DNA of 58,004 nucleotides from Methylacidimicrobium tartarophylax (GCF_902143375.2 NZ_CABFVA020000066.1:1-58004); one strand, 5' to 3'. Shown: positions 44,060 to 53,823, counted from the first letter of the stretch. Notes: generated from the sequence alone by a model not told the origin. Program-made: numbers and translations.

Positions 44060-44329
44060 ATGCGCATAGACCGTCATCTCTTGTTTCGCATTCTTGAGCA
44101 CCGGGCTGGGTTGCTGCACGGAGACACGCTGGGGACCGGTGGCGCTGGCTGTGCAAACCGCTTCCTAGACGCTGCGGCTACGCGCGCAGAGTTTTCGAGA
44201 ACCAAAGACGCGAAATTCGTTCGGTTGGATGTACGGCTGCTTCAGGAGCAAAAGCAGTGGCATGGGTATTTCGACGTCGCACTCTGCCTGAAGGCCGAAG
44301 AACATCTCCTCGATGATGCGGCTCTCCTG
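44060..44329 (+). pseudogene. Dead partial copy of the methyltransferase at 47479-48375
   Basis: Begins MRIDRHLLFRILEHRAGLLHGDTL and later QEQKQWHGYFDVALCL, nearly the same as the intact gene. About 37 codons holding the SAM-binding motif (LLDVGCGSGAFTIG in the intact copy) are missing, and the gene breaks off at DDAALL where an IS3 remnant begins. The upstream bases of the two genes also match. Confidence 0.85.
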
Positions 44330-44776
44330 GCGGATCAGCAACAGCCTGGACACCTCGGTCTTCGTCGATTGCCTGGAGGATTCGTTGGCACTGCACGGGA
44401 AACCCGGAATCTTCAACAGTGATCAGGGCTCATAGTTCACCGGCGCTAGGTTCACGGGCATGCTCAAGGGCGCAGGCATGGCGATTAGCATGAATGGATC
44501 GACTGTTGGATAATATTTTTGTCGAGCGGCTCTGGCGCAGCCTAAAGCACGACGAGGTTGTATTTAAAGGGATATGGCACGGTGGCCGAGTTGACGCACG
44601 GGCTGGCGGAGTATTTCGCCTCCAACAACGGCGAGCGTCCGCACCAGTCAGCCGGCTACCGAACACCGGATGCCGTTCATGCGGTGGCAGTGGAGGAGGG
44701 GCCGGCGTCCCGGCCATTTCCGGTCAACATAGGACGGCGCCGGTTCGCTGCGAGTGAAGTAATAGATAGAGCTTAA
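44330..44776 (+). pseudogene. IS3-family OrfB remnant, copy 2
   Basis: Homologous to 42506-42790: NSLDTS-like start, NSDQGS followed by a stop, then DNIFVERLWRSLKHDEVV, MYLKGYGTVAELTHGLAEYF and NGERPHQSAGYRTPDAVH, the end of IS3 OrfB. Frames change at least twice. It replaces the 3' part of the preceding methyltransferase copy. Confidence 0.86.
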
Positions 44777-44841
44777 ATTCGGAGGCAATCTGCCTTGCCA
44801 CCGGGGACCGCTGAAACGCCGGTAAGAGCTGGTAAGCGAAC

Positions 44842-45520
44842 GTGAGCGTCCAAGAACTAATAAAACAATCGCGGAAATTCCCGGCGTTTTCGCTGCGATC
44901 CGCATATCGCCGCGCGCTGCTTCAAGGCATCGCCGCTGGGATCGAGCACGAGTCGGCGCTGCCACCTCTTGGCTGCGGGACACTGGTCGATATTGGAGCG
45001 AATCGGAGTCGGCTTGCCCTGGCGGCCCATCGCTGTTTGCCGGAGGAGCACATCTTTCCTTTGAACCTTTCGTAAACCCTGGCAACCCCTTCGAAGACCT
45101 TTTTTCAGGGATACCCGAATCCGGCTTACGCGGGCAGCAATCGCCCCAACGAATGGCCTCGCTATCATGCCCTTCTTGTCATGGGACGAGTCCTCATCCC
45201 TTCTGGGGATCGGCCCGCTTCAGGATAAGTGTTTCCCCGGAACTGGAGAGAAAGCGAGGGTGAGTGTGGGAGAGGGATGCGAGCGGAAAGCTTTGCGCGG
45301 CTGCGAAGACCTCCTGGCTCTCTTTGAATTCGCGTACGCCGAATGCTCCTTCCGAGAGCTTTACTGTCGACAGGCTCTCGCGGACGAGGCGCTCCGATTT
45401 CCCGACCGTTCTGGCTTTCGCTTGAACGGCGTCTACAACGTCGCTTGCGATACTGAGGGACAAAGCATCCAAGCCGACTTCTTTTTTCGCCATTCGCCGG
45501 GGCAGAAACTGGAGCGTTGA
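44842..45520 (+). pseudogene. FkbM-family methyltransferase, frameshifted
   Basis: The N-terminal piece reads SAYRRALLQGIAAGIEHE and GTLVDIGANRSRLALAAH (the FkbM SAM motif). After a stop near 45073 the next frame carries FEPFVNPGNPFEDLF, and a third frame from 45167 has DESSSLLGIGPLQDKCFPGTGE, ALRGCEDLLALFEFAYAECSF, GFRLNGVYNVACD. The normal link including the KLDVQGFE segment is largely lost. At least two frameshifts and a deletion, so not functional. Confidence 0.8.
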
Positions 45521-45551
45521 AAGGCGAGCCGACCTTCCGTGGGAATGACAA

Positions 45552-46460
45552 ATGAACGTTTCCATTGTGATTCTTACGTATAACTCAGAGAAGACAATCG
45601 GAGCCACGGTCGAAAAAGCCTTAGCAGCTTCCGACGATGTGCATGTAGTCGATTCGTACAGTACGGATCGGACGATGGAACTCCTTCGGTCATGGCCGGT
45701 GCATGTCGTTCAGCACCCATTTGAGGATTACGCCCGACAGAGGAATTGGGCCATGCGTGAATTGCCTATCCGGCATCCCTGGGAGCTTCATCTTGACGCC
45801 GACGAGATGCTTTCTCCCGAGCTCGTGCGGGAGATTCTGGCGCCCGATCCCGTCGAAGGGGTGGACGGATACTTCATCCCAAGATTGGTCTGTTTTTTAG
45901 GAAGAGTACTGCGCCACGGCGGCATATCGCCTACATGGCACATGCGATTATTTCGGCGCGGCAAGGGCAAGTGCGAAGACCGCCTCTACGATCAACACTT
46001 TTTCGTTCGTGGCCCAACCGGCAGGTTCCATAGTCCGATCATCGACAACATCGGGTTGGACCTGAGCGAGTGGACGATCCGACATAACCGCTGGTCAGAT
46101 GCCGAAGTATTGGAACTGCAAAGATCTACTGAGGGAGAACGGATCTCCGGGCAGTGGTTCGGGAATCCAGTGGAGCGGAAGAGAGCATTGCGGACGGGTT
46201 ACGACCGATTGCCGATTTTCGTCCGACCATTTCTTCTCTTTGGATATCGCTACTTCATCCGTGCAGGCATTTTAGACGGAATCGAGGGTTTCATCTTCTA
46301 CGTCTTGCAAACATTCTGGTTCCGTTTTCTCATCGATGCCAAGCAGTGGGAGGCAAGACGATGCATAAACGGATTACCGGCGGAATCCTTTGGGTGCGCT
46401 CGTTCTGCCGATCAAAGAAGAAGCCGAGCGCAGCCTGCAGACAGGAGATCGGTACGATGA
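45552..46460 (+). CDS. Glycosyltransferase family 2 protein (WaaE/KdtX-like)
   Basis: 302 residues. MNVSIVILTYNSEKTIGATVEKAL, VHVVDSYSTDRTMELL, and the DxD segment HLDADEMLSPELV, followed by FIPRLVCFLGRVLRHGGISPTWHMRLFRRGKG as in lipopolysaccharide core beta-glucosyltransferases. A C-terminal hydrophobic region (GFIFYVLQTFWFRFLI) is normal for the group. Its last codons overlap the next gene by ATGA, so the two are translated together. Confidence 0.87.
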   Translation: MNVSIVILTYNSEKTIGATVEKALAASDDVHVVDSYSTDRTMELLRSWPVHVVQHPFEDYARQRNWAMRELPIRHPWELHLDADEMLSPELVREILAPDPVEGVDGYFIPRLVCFLGRVLRHGGISPTWHMRLFRRGKGKCEDRLYDQHFFVRGPTGRFHSPIIDNIGLDLSEWTIRHNRWSDAEVLELQRSTEGERISGQWFGNPVERKRALRTGYDRLPIFVRPFLLFGYRYFIRAGILDGIEGFIFYVLQTFWFRFLIDAKQWEARRCINGLPAESFGCARSADQRRSRAQPADRRSVR

Positions 46461-47281
46461 AAGACGCTCATTCTCATTCGGTGGCGGAGGCCAACTCTCG
46501 CTCGTACAACCAGTTGGCGCGTGAAAGGTACATCCAGGGCGCGCCGCATATTGGCCACCGCAAGCTGGCGGAGCTTTACGATAGATTGCTCAGCCGAGTG
46601 TTTTCGTGTGCCGCGGAGCACACGACGAGTCCCTCGGTCTTGGATCTCGGGGCGGGCGAGGGTTCTGTCACTCGAAAAGCATTGGCATTCGGAGCTAGGG
46701 TCACAGCAGTGGATGTCGCCCAGGCTCGTCTGGATCAGCTCCGGCAGGAGTGCTCGAAGCATTCGGCTATGCTGGAAACCATCCAATCCGACGCGATGCC
46801 TGCTCTCGAGTCACTTCGGAGTCAAGGCAAGCGCTTTGATGTCGTGATGACTGTTGCCTTCCTGCACCATGTGCCCGATTACCTCGGGCTCCTCCGCCAG
46901 GCGATAGGAATCCTAGGAACGCACGGCCAAATTCTGACATACGAGGATCCTCTGCGGTACGATTCGTTGCCATCGTGGAGCAGGCTGGTCAGCCGGGTCG
47001 GCTATCTTGCCTGGAGACTGGGACAGGGAGATATCCTTGGCGGAGCAACGAGGTATCTGAAAAGAAGACGCGGCATCTACGGCAGGGAAGATGCGGACAA
47101 TGTGGAGTATCATGTTGTCCGTAATGGAGTTGATCAGGACGCAATTCAACGTCTCTTCACCGAGATGGGGCTGCGTTCTGAGCTGACTCGATATTTCAGC
47201 ACGCAATCCCCATTTTGGCAACGCCTGGGAGAGCGCGTGGGGGCGGTGAACGCATTCAGCGTGCGAGGCTGGAAGCCTTGA
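46457..47281 (+). CDS. Class I SAM-dependent methyltransferase
   Basis: 274 residues. Motif I is SVLDLGAGEGSVTRKALAFGARVTAVD, then FDVVMTVAFLHHVPDYLGLLRQAIGILGTHGQILTYEDP, a Methyltransf_11/25 pattern. AGGAGATCGGTACG precedes the ATG, which overlaps the stop of the GT2 gene. Likely decorates the sugar added by that GT2; substrate unknown. Confidence 0.85.
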   Translation: MKDAHSHSVAEANSRSYNQLARERYIQGAPHIGHRKLAELYDRLLSRVFSCAAEHTTSPSVLDLGAGEGSVTRKALAFGARVTAVDVAQARLDQLRQECSKHSAMLETIQSDAMPALESLRSQGKRFDVVMTVAFLHHVPDYLGLLRQAIGILGTHGQILTYEDPLRYDSLPSWSRLVSRVGYLAWRLGQGDILGGATRYLKRRRGIYGREDADNVEYHVVRNGVDQDAIQRLFTEMGLRSELTRYFSTQSPFWQRLGERVGAVNAFSVRGWKP

Positions 47282-47478
47282 AGGCCTCGTAGTGACTTTA
47301 TGCAGAAGGAAGATGCAAACACGAGTGTCACGATTTTACTCGGGACTAAGAGCGATCTGCTCGCTCCTTCTCTTGATGTGGAGGCGCAATGCTCAATTGC
47401 GGCCCTTTGAAACGGGATAGAAGACGGGCGCTTCGCCAACTGGACGAACAGTTCCATAGAAAAACAAAGGAAGGATTG

Positions 47479-48375
47479 ATGTCGATGCACATAGACCGTC
47501 ATCTCTTATTTCGCATTCTTGGGTATCGGGCCGGTCTATTGCACGGAGACACTCTCCTCTGGGATCGGTGGAGCTGGCTGTGCAAACGCCTTCCTCGAAC
47601 CGCTAATGGAGAGAAGCTACTCGATGTGGGTTGCGGAAGCGGAGCGTTTACCATCGGCGCCAGCTTGCGCGGATACGATTCGGTCGGAACTAGCTGGAGT
47701 CACGCGGATCTGGAAGCGGCGACCATAAGGGCTGAGCTTTCGGGAGCCAAGAGGGCAAAATTCCTCCAGTTGGACGCGCGGCTTCTTCACGAGCAAAAGC
47801 AGTGGAGTCAGCATTTCGATGTCCTGCTCTGCTTGGAGACTGTCGAGCATCTCCTGGACGACGCGGCTCTCTTCCGGTCGATGGCGGCATGTCTGATTCC
47901 CGGAGGCCGTCTCTTGCTTACCACTCCTAATTTCCTCTACCGGGCAATCAGCAAAGAAGATAATGGGCCTTTCCAGAGGGAGGAGCTTGGCTGGCATGTG
48001 CGCAGGGGATACACCCCCTCTATGTTGTGGGAACTCTGCCGCGAGGCGGGTCTTTGGATCGAGGAGATCTCTTACTGCAGTGGATGGTTCAGTCAAAAGG
48101 TGACGGGTCTGATGCGGCGAGTCAGTGTTCTTCATCCATGGCTCGGATGGGGGGTTTCTCTCCCATTTCGTCCGGGGATTGCACTTCTGGATCGATGGAT
48201 AACCCGCTTCTTGGATTGGCCTTCCTTCAGCATCGGCCTGGTCGCATACAAGCCGCGAAATCTGGCTCGCGCCACTCCGCCCTTACAGGGGTTTCCGGAG
48301 GATGGCGCTGCAAGCCTGACTGGTCTGGGCCGACAGGAAAAGGCGAAGGGCGGTATGGCCGAAACGGCATTTTAG
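47479..48375 (+). CDS. Class I SAM-dependent methyltransferase (intact parent of the 44060 fragment)
   Basis: 298 residues. EKLLDVGCGSGAFTIGASLRGYDSVG (SAM motif I), FDVLLCLETVEHLLDDAALF, LIPGGRLLLTTPNFLYR, the Methyltransf_23 pattern. AAGGAAGG lies four bases before ATG 47479; a second ATG two codons later is possible. Intact, whereas its duplicate at 44060 lacks the SAM site. Confidence 0.86.
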   Translation: MSMHIDRHLLFRILGYRAGLLHGDTLLWDRWSWLCKRLPRTANGEKLLDVGCGSGAFTIGASLRGYDSVGTSWSHADLEAATIRAELSGAKRAKFLQLDARLLHEQKQWSQHFDVLLCLETVEHLLDDAALFRSMAACLIPGGRLLLTTPNFLYRAISKEDNGPFQREELGWHVRRGYTPSMLWELCREAGLWIEEISYCSGWFSQKVTGLMRRVSVLHPWLGWGVSLPFRPGIALLDRWITRFLDWPSFSIGLVAYKPRNLARATPPLQGFPEDGAASLTGLGRQEKAKGGMAETAF

Positions 48376-48505
48376 CCCCTTCGGAGTGATCGGCGCCGGT
48401 AGGTCGCCTTGGGTGCGGATTCGCGGTGCCGAACTTTCGAGCAAAAGTTTGAGAACAACGACGGGAAGAGTCGTGCGTCGACGAGGTAAGAAAATCGCTC
48501 GGCGA

Positions 48506-51500
48506 ATGGCGATGCCCTTGCGCACTCGGGCCGTCGCTACCGCGCTTCTGCGCTATGTCGCGTTGGGATGTGGAGTTCTCTTGCTTTTGAGCGGGCGGCT
48601 CGCCGCCGAGGCTTCCATTCGAATCGAGCCTCTGCCTCAATTGGCGAATGTCGAGAGTTGGCAAGCGCCCAACCGGACTAAGGGGTTTGCCGTTGATCAG
48701 CAGGCAGATCGTCTGCATCTTGTCTTTTCGTGCCGACCGGGGAATGCGCAGACACTTCTTCTGAAGCATCCGCTCGAGATCCCACGTTGGGCCAACAGCC
48801 TTACTTTTTTAGGTATCAAAGACATCCCACACGGAACCCAACTTAAGCTCGACTTCCTGGTTCGGGATAGCGCGGGTAGGGAATATCGTTTTTACACGGA
48901 ATCGATCGGGTCGGGACCCGAAGGGGTCTATCGGGGAAGTTGCTACACGACATCATGGACTCCTGTGGGAGCTGTTCGGTTCAGTGTGCCTGCATTCGGA
49001 TCCCGGGCACGAGGCGGATATGCCTCATCCCTTCCGGGAAATCCCGCTCCCCAGCCTCCCTACACCTTGTTGGGATTCTTTTTAGAAGGACAGTACGAAA
49101 GCGCGGACCAGCCGACCAACCTTCTGTTCTGGGGCTTTGCGCTGGCCCGTCTCAATCCCATCGACTCCGAGTTCTATTACCTGTTTAACGATCAGGAATA
49201 TTTCGGAGAATTAGACCCGGTCCCTTCCCTGACGTTGGCGGACTTCAGCTATTCGGCACGAAAGCTTCAAGTGAGCTGGGAGGTTCGAGACGATTATGCG
49301 GGCATGCCGGTCCTCGCGGGTGGAGCAACCTACGATCTAGCGCCGAGCAAGGAAGAGCCCGGCGTGAATCTGCTCCAACTGACCGAGCCCCTGCCCATCC
49401 CCATTCGGAATCCGGGTACGTATTGGATCTCGGTCCGTGTTCGGCAATCCAACGTGGAGAGCATTCTGCCCGACAAGATTGAAGAAAAAGAGTATCGGCT
49501 CTTCATCCCCGGGCGGTCCAAAGAAAAGATGACCACCTGGCCATTGTCTCGGCCGATCCCGAATCAATATGTCAGGATCGGCTCGGCGGCTCGGGATGGA
49601 TCCTATATCTATGGCGTGCGGGAGCCTTTTTTGGTCCCCGTAGCCTTTTTCCGTCCTCCGGGCGAGTTCCTCTACAAGATTCATGTTCGGCGGTACCCAT
49701 GGAGAGAAGAAGTCCGCTCGATCGACGTTCAACCTGCGTGGCCGGGAGATGCTCCTTTTGTTTATACGCTAGATCTGCGGACGTTGCCCGCCGGCCTTTA
49801 CGAGATCGAAGCCGAGATCGCCACGGAACTACGGCCTTTTGATCGTGTCACACGGCTGGTCGCAAAAAGGGAAAACACAAGCCGACTGACGGAGAATCCC
49901 GACCCGATTCCTGCGGAGGTTCCCTCGTTTCAAGACGAACTGGCTCGAAAAACTCCACTGCTCTCGGTTACCCCAGTGTTCGACCGCACGGCGGACGTGG
50001 ACCACCGATGGAAAATCTTTACGGAAGCGGTGAAAACGCTGCCTCCCATGTTTCCGACGATCGAATGGATTGTCCCCTGGGCTCTGCTCGAGCCCTATCC
50101 CGGAGTATACGATTGGAGCGAGCTGGATCGCATCTTGAACTTTGCGAAGGAGAAGAGAATCGGCATCTACCTTTGGATTGGCTTTGAAGCGGGATCGCTC
50201 CCGGAATGGATGCCCTCCTCCTACGCGGAGGACGAGGATCATAGGATTTTCGGCATTACGCCGCTCTATCTCTTTCATGGTGGCCGGCTCAACTATTTGG
50301 CTCCGCCGCTAAAGGCCCACATCGAAACCCTCATGTCCAGGTTGGCTGCCCGATACCGTGGCTCTCCGGCCCTGCACGGATATTTTATCATGGATGAGAG
50401 CTATGGCCGGACGCCGGGAGGTTACGAGCCGGAAACGCAGGCGGAGTTCCGGGCGTATTGTCAGAAGCGGTGGGCTACCCTTCAGGAACTCAATAATCGG
50501 TGGGAGGCAAAGTTCATCGATTGGAGGGAGGTAGGCTCTCCGCCACGCGACTCTTCGGACTCCTGGAAAGCGGACTGGTGGGATTTCTATCGCCTGCGTT
50601 TGGGCTCCTTTCACAAGGAGATCGTCGAGGCAATTCGTGGACAGGATTCCAGGCGACTGATCTTCGTGGAAGGATGGTATTCCTGGGAGTTGGAGCAGTG
50701 GATGAGGGACCATGGCTGTGCCATGGCCAATGGTGGAGCACAGGATCCGGCAACCCTCGGCGGCGGCATGATCGAGCGAGCGGAGGTGGAATTTCAGGAA
50801 CGAAGTGAATCGGTTTCGTTGATGTGGGGAGACGATCCTACTCGGATCGAGGACACGGTCTTTACGGCGACATTGGGCGGGGGCGGGAACTGCATTGGCC
50901 TGAGGACGTATCTCCCCATGGAGCCGAATCATCCGGACGCCTGGGATAAACCGCCGGTTTCCCTTGATCGCCTGCGGAAGTTCGTTCCGATCCTCGGTGA
51001 ATTGCGACAAACGATCGCAATGCCTTTTGACGCCTACCTCTTCTGCGAAAATTTTCAGAATCCGACGCCCTGGGCTATGATGACCCTGGCTCAATCGGCA
51101 CTTACCTTTGGCGTTGGCTCTCTGCCCAAGGCTTTTCGGAGCAAGATGCTCTTCGTCATCCAGTCGGAGCAGCAGTTGCGGGAAAGAGTGATTGAGCAGT
51201 TGGTAGAGTACGTCAGGAAGGGAGGCACCCTTGTCATGTGCGCAACAGCCGGACGGAAGAGCCCGGATCATCCGGGCGAGGACTGGATTCTCCTGCGCCA
51301 GTTTGGCTTTGGACCGCCAACCAGCGAAGAAGTTCGCTATTATGTACGAGCCAGGGCGGTTCCGGGAACAGTCTTCCCCTCGGGCGCGGGTGTCTTTGAG
51401 CTCTATACCTGCGGACGGGGGCAATCAACCCCTCCGGGGGCACAAACGGCGGCATCGTTTGTTGAGGATCCGCGAGAGCCGGCGATTAGCTGGAGGACCT

Positions 51501-51919
51501 TTGAAAAGGGGAAGGTCGTAGTGATCTGGGCGTCCGAGATCGTGCCTCCCATGGTGAGCGAAGGGCATGGGGAAGGCCATCCTTCCTACCCTTTTCTTCG
51601 CGACATCGCCTCGTGGGGAGGGGTGCCCCTCTTCCTGGAAAACATGAATGTGCACTTATGGGCGAACCTGCTCAAGCGAAGATCGGAAGGAGTCTACTAT
51701 TGTCTCGTGGGTCGGCTGATGTGGTACGACCAGCCGGAAAGAAGCGGTGAGGGAGTTATTCGCTTTCCCTTGCTTCCCGATGGGCGTTACCGGGTTTCCG
51801 AACTTGTTTCCCAAGCTGAGCGCGGCGTCATGACCGCCGATCGGCTCAAAAAGGAGGGACTCCCAGTTGCCCTGTCGCCCCGAGAAGTCACAATTCTACG
51901 GCTGGAGCGGGTAGACTGA
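48506..51919 (+). CDS. Large secreted glycoside-hydrolase-like protein (GH42-type clan A fold)
   Basis: About 1137 residues. A signal-like helix (ALLRYVALGCGVLLLLSGRLAAEAS) leads into about 450 residues of beta-rich sequence with no clear family, then a TIM-barrel region: IEWIVPWALLEPYPGVYDWSELDRILNFAKEKRIGIYLWIG, LHGYFIMDESYGRTPGG (probable acid/base Glu at the end of strand 4), LNNRWEAKFIDWREV, RRLIFVEGWYSWE (a candidate nucleophile Glu). A glutamine-amidotransferase-like domain follows (VIEQLVEYVRKGGTLVMCA), the order found in GH42 beta-galactosidases. It may trim or release EPS in the periplasm or outside. ATG 48506 is a compromise; the frame is open to 48386. Confidence 0.68.
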   Translation: MAMPLRTRAVATALLRYVALGCGVLLLLSGRLAAEASIRIEPLPQLANVESWQAPNRTKGFAVDQQADRLHLVFSCRPGNAQTLLLKHPLEIPRWANSLTFLGIKDIPHGTQLKLDFLVRDSAGREYRFYTESIGSGPEGVYRGSCYTTSWTPVGAVRFSVPAFGSRARGGYASSLPGNPAPQPPYTLLGFFLEGQYESADQPTNLLFWGFALARLNPIDSEFYYLFNDQEYFGELDPVPSLTLADFSYSARKLQVSWEVRDDYAGMPVLAGGATYDLAPSKEEPGVNLLQLTEPLPIPIRNPGTYWISVRVRQSNVESILPDKIEEKEYRLFIPGRSKEKMTTWPLSRPIPNQYVRIGSAARDGSYIYGVREPFLVPVAFFRPPGEFLYKIHVRRYPWREEVRSIDVQPAWPGDAPFVYTLDLRTLPAGLYEIEAEIATELRPFDRVTRLVAKRENTSRLTENPDPIPAEVPSFQDELARKTPLLSVTPVFDRTADVDHRWKIFTEAVKTLPPMFPTIEWIVPWALLEPYPGVYDWSELDRILNFAKEKRIGIYLWIGFEAGSLPEWMPSSYAEDEDHRIFGITPLYLFHGGRLNYLAPPLKAHIETLMSRLAARYRGSPALHGYFIMDESYGRTPGGYEPETQAEFRAYCQKRWATLQELNNRWEAKFIDWREVGSPPRDSSDSWKADWWDFYRLRLGSFHKEIVEAIRGQDSRRLIFVEGWYSWELEQWMRDHGCAMANGGAQDPATLGGGMIERAEVEFQERSESVSLMWGDDPTRIEDTVFTATLGGGGNCIGLRTYLPMEPNHPDAWDKPPVSLDRLRKFVPILGELRQTIAMPFDAYLFCENFQNPTPWAMMTLAQSALTFGVGSLPKAFRSKMLFVIQSEQQLRERVIEQLVEYVRKGGTLVMCATAGRKSPDHPGEDWILLRQFGFGPPTSEEVRYYVRARAVPGTVFPSGAGVFELYTCGRGQSTPPGAQTAASFVEDPREPAISWRTFEKGKVVVIWASEIVPPMVSEGHGEGHPSYPFLRDIASWGGVPLFLENMNVHLWANLLKRRSEGVYYCLVGRLMWYDQPERSGEGVIRFPLLPDGRYRVSELVSQAERGVMTADRLKKEGLPVALSPREVTILRLERVD

Positions 51920-51965
51920 CTCCTGTTTCGCCTCTAAAAACTGGGAAAGGTCTACTGGAATTTAA

Positions 51966-52041
51966 GGCTCTTCGCTGTATGGAGTGGTGGTGGGCTGGAT
52001 TCGTATTGGAGGAATGGCAAGGAACGGAATTCTTGCCATCC
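51966..52041 (+). repeat. IS-end repeat copy B
   Basis: GGCTCTTCGCTGTATGGAGT start, then ATGGCAAG/CTTGCCAT hairpin with diverged flanks. A second small hairpin ATCCGTC/GACGGAT follows, as in copy C. Confidence 0.72.
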
Positions 52042-52143
52042 GTCGTCGACGGATTCTGGGGAGGGAGGAGGGCGTCAAGGGCACATCAGAGTTTCTTCAA
52101 TTTTGCGGCGTGGGGCTTTGGGAGATAGAAAGAAAAGCTCCAA

Positions 52144-52338
52144 ATGAAAGAGGAAAAGAGCAGCAGCAAGTTCGCACTGCGCTATGGCCGCGAGTTCAAA
52201 GAAAACGCAGCGGCTCTGGTTCAAACGGGCCGTTCGATCCCTGAGGCGGTCGGGCTTTTAGCGATTCGAAGCCTCTGGCCGCCGAATCGCCTGAACAGTA
52301 CGAGATGCGATGGGTGCTCCAGGAGAACGCTAGAATAA
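52144..52338 (+). pseudogene. IS3-type OrfA N-terminal remnant, copy 1
   Basis: MKEEKSSSKFALRYGREFKENAAALVQTG matches the intact-looking start at 53915, then the frame runs into unrelated sequence (PEAVGLLAIRSLWPP). Only the helix-turn-helix start survives. It follows repeat copy B exactly as the second copy follows repeat C. Confidence 0.75.
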
Positions 52339-52433
52339 GTCTACCGCGCATGGGAAGCCCTGTGGACCATATGTTGTGGCCAATGCGAATGCAGCACACT
52401 AGCCAGGCGCCAGGCTAGGCCCGGTCACGAACG

Positions 52434-53708
52434 ATGACGACGAGATTGCGGACATTGCTACGCAGGATTTTGTGGCACTACATCCCCTGGCTTCGCCCTC
52501 TCTACCTTTTTGCCCAATATCGCATCATTAGGCCAGCGCGAATCCGCATCGCGCGGTGCATCGCCGCAATCGCTAAGACCCCAGTTGATGAGAAACCACC
52601 CCGGGGAGTGATTGAGGACGTGCGAGTCTCCTTCGCGGAGCAGCCCGATATGGGAGCGCTGCTACTCACCAAGAACTTCGATTGGGTGACCGGAGATCCC
52701 ACTGTTTTCGGCCTCGGCTCCAGAGATGAGCTATGGTTGAAAAAGGCACGGCCTATCGATGTGTTTTCCTTGCAAGGAGCAAGGGTCTGCTCCTTTTGGG
52801 GGGTAATCATCAGTAATGACAATCGCCTCGTCGCTGAGGCAACCCCGAAACTCGCACCCACTCACTCCGAGCATTCCTTGTTCATGCGGGCGAGGTTGCC
52901 GAGGGTGACCAGATGCATTGATAGAGCAGCGGTAGTTTTCACGGATTACATTAATGCGCGCAATTATGCTCACTGGCTATTTGAAATTACCTATAGGCTG
53001 ACTCTTCTCAAGAGCCTGTCGGACTGGCCCGCTCTGGACGCAATCATCGTCAACGTAATCGACCTGCCATTTCAGGAAGAATTGTTCGAGTTAGCGGAGG
53101 TACCCAAGGCGAAGATTGTGCAGCTTAGCCCGGACCTAAATCTAAAGATCAATACGCTATATATTTGCTCGCACGAGTCGCTTGGAGTGCAACCAATACC
53201 CAAGTGGGTGGCTCATTCTGTAAGAAGCCTAGTTCTTGGGCAATCTGATAGCGGCAAGGAACGACTCAATACAAAAACAAAACGCATTTATATTTCTCGT
53301 GGAGGCAGGGCGAGACGAGCCTTAGTGAACGAGACCGAAGTGATGGAGCTGCTTTCGAAACGCGGGTTTGAAGTCATCTACCCCGAAAAGTGGACCGTGA
53401 AAGAACAGGCTAGAATATTTCAGGACGCCGATTGTGTCGCGGCGGCTCACGGGGCTGGGCTCGCCAATGTTGTGTTTTGCAGGCGTGGCGCACGCGTTCT
53501 GGAGTTCCGGGCGCCGTTTCTACCACAATATGCGATGTATGGCTACTTAGCGGCACAGTGCGAGGTCAAGTATCACTGGCTTGATTGCAAGGTTTGGAAG
53601 CCGGAGCGGATTAGGAACACTATAGATCCCGAGTTGTGGGTGGACACAAAGGAGCTGGAAGGAAAGCTTCAAGAGCTATTTGCGGATAGGGACACTTCGC
53701 TGATGTGA
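52434..53708 (+). CDS. Glycosyltransferase family 61 protein
   Basis: 424 residues. The DUF563/GT61 core is clear: NYAHWLFEITYRLTLLKSL, then RIYISRGGRARRALVNETEVMELL, GFEVIYPEKWTVKEQARIFQDADCVAAAHGAGLANVVFC and ARVLEFRAPF. Members add xylose or related sugars. An N-terminal basic/hydrophobic stretch (IPWLRPLYLFAQYRII) could associate with the membrane. Codon and base use look lower in GC than the operons on the left. It stands alone, bracketed by repeat copies B and C. Confidence 0.88.
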   Translation: MTTRLRTLLRRILWHYIPWLRPLYLFAQYRIIRPARIRIARCIAAIAKTPVDEKPPRGVIEDVRVSFAEQPDMGALLLTKNFDWVTGDPTVFGLGSRDELWLKKARPIDVFSLQGARVCSFWGVIISNDNRLVAEATPKLAPTHSEHSLFMRARLPRVTRCIDRAAVVFTDYINARNYAHWLFEITYRLTLLKSLSDWPALDAIIVNVIDLPFQEELFELAEVPKAKIVQLSPDLNLKINTLYICSHESLGVQPIPKWVAHSVRSLVLGQSDSGKERLNTKTKRIYISRGGRARRALVNETEVMELLSKRGFEVIYPEKWTVKEQARIFQDADCVAAAHGAGLANVVFCRRGARVLEFRAPFLPQYAMYGYLAAQCEVKYHWLDCKVWKPERIRNTIDPELWVDTKELEGKLQELFADRDTSLM

Positions 53709-53733
53709 GGGGGAACGTGTCATGTTCCGTAGC

Positions 53734-53823
53734 GGCTCTTCGCTGTATGGAGTAGTGGAGGGAGCGGATTTGCCATTGAGGGATGGCAAGAAAGGGTGTT
53801 CTTGCCATCCGTCTTCGACGGAT
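53734..53823 (+). repeat. IS-end repeat copy C, best preserved
   Basis: GGCTCTTCGCTGTATGGAGT, then the perfect 12-bp hairpin GGATGGCAAGAA/TTCTTGCCATCC around AGGGTG (53781-53810), then a second hairpin ATCCGTC/GACGGAT with loop TTC. Confidence 0.8.
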
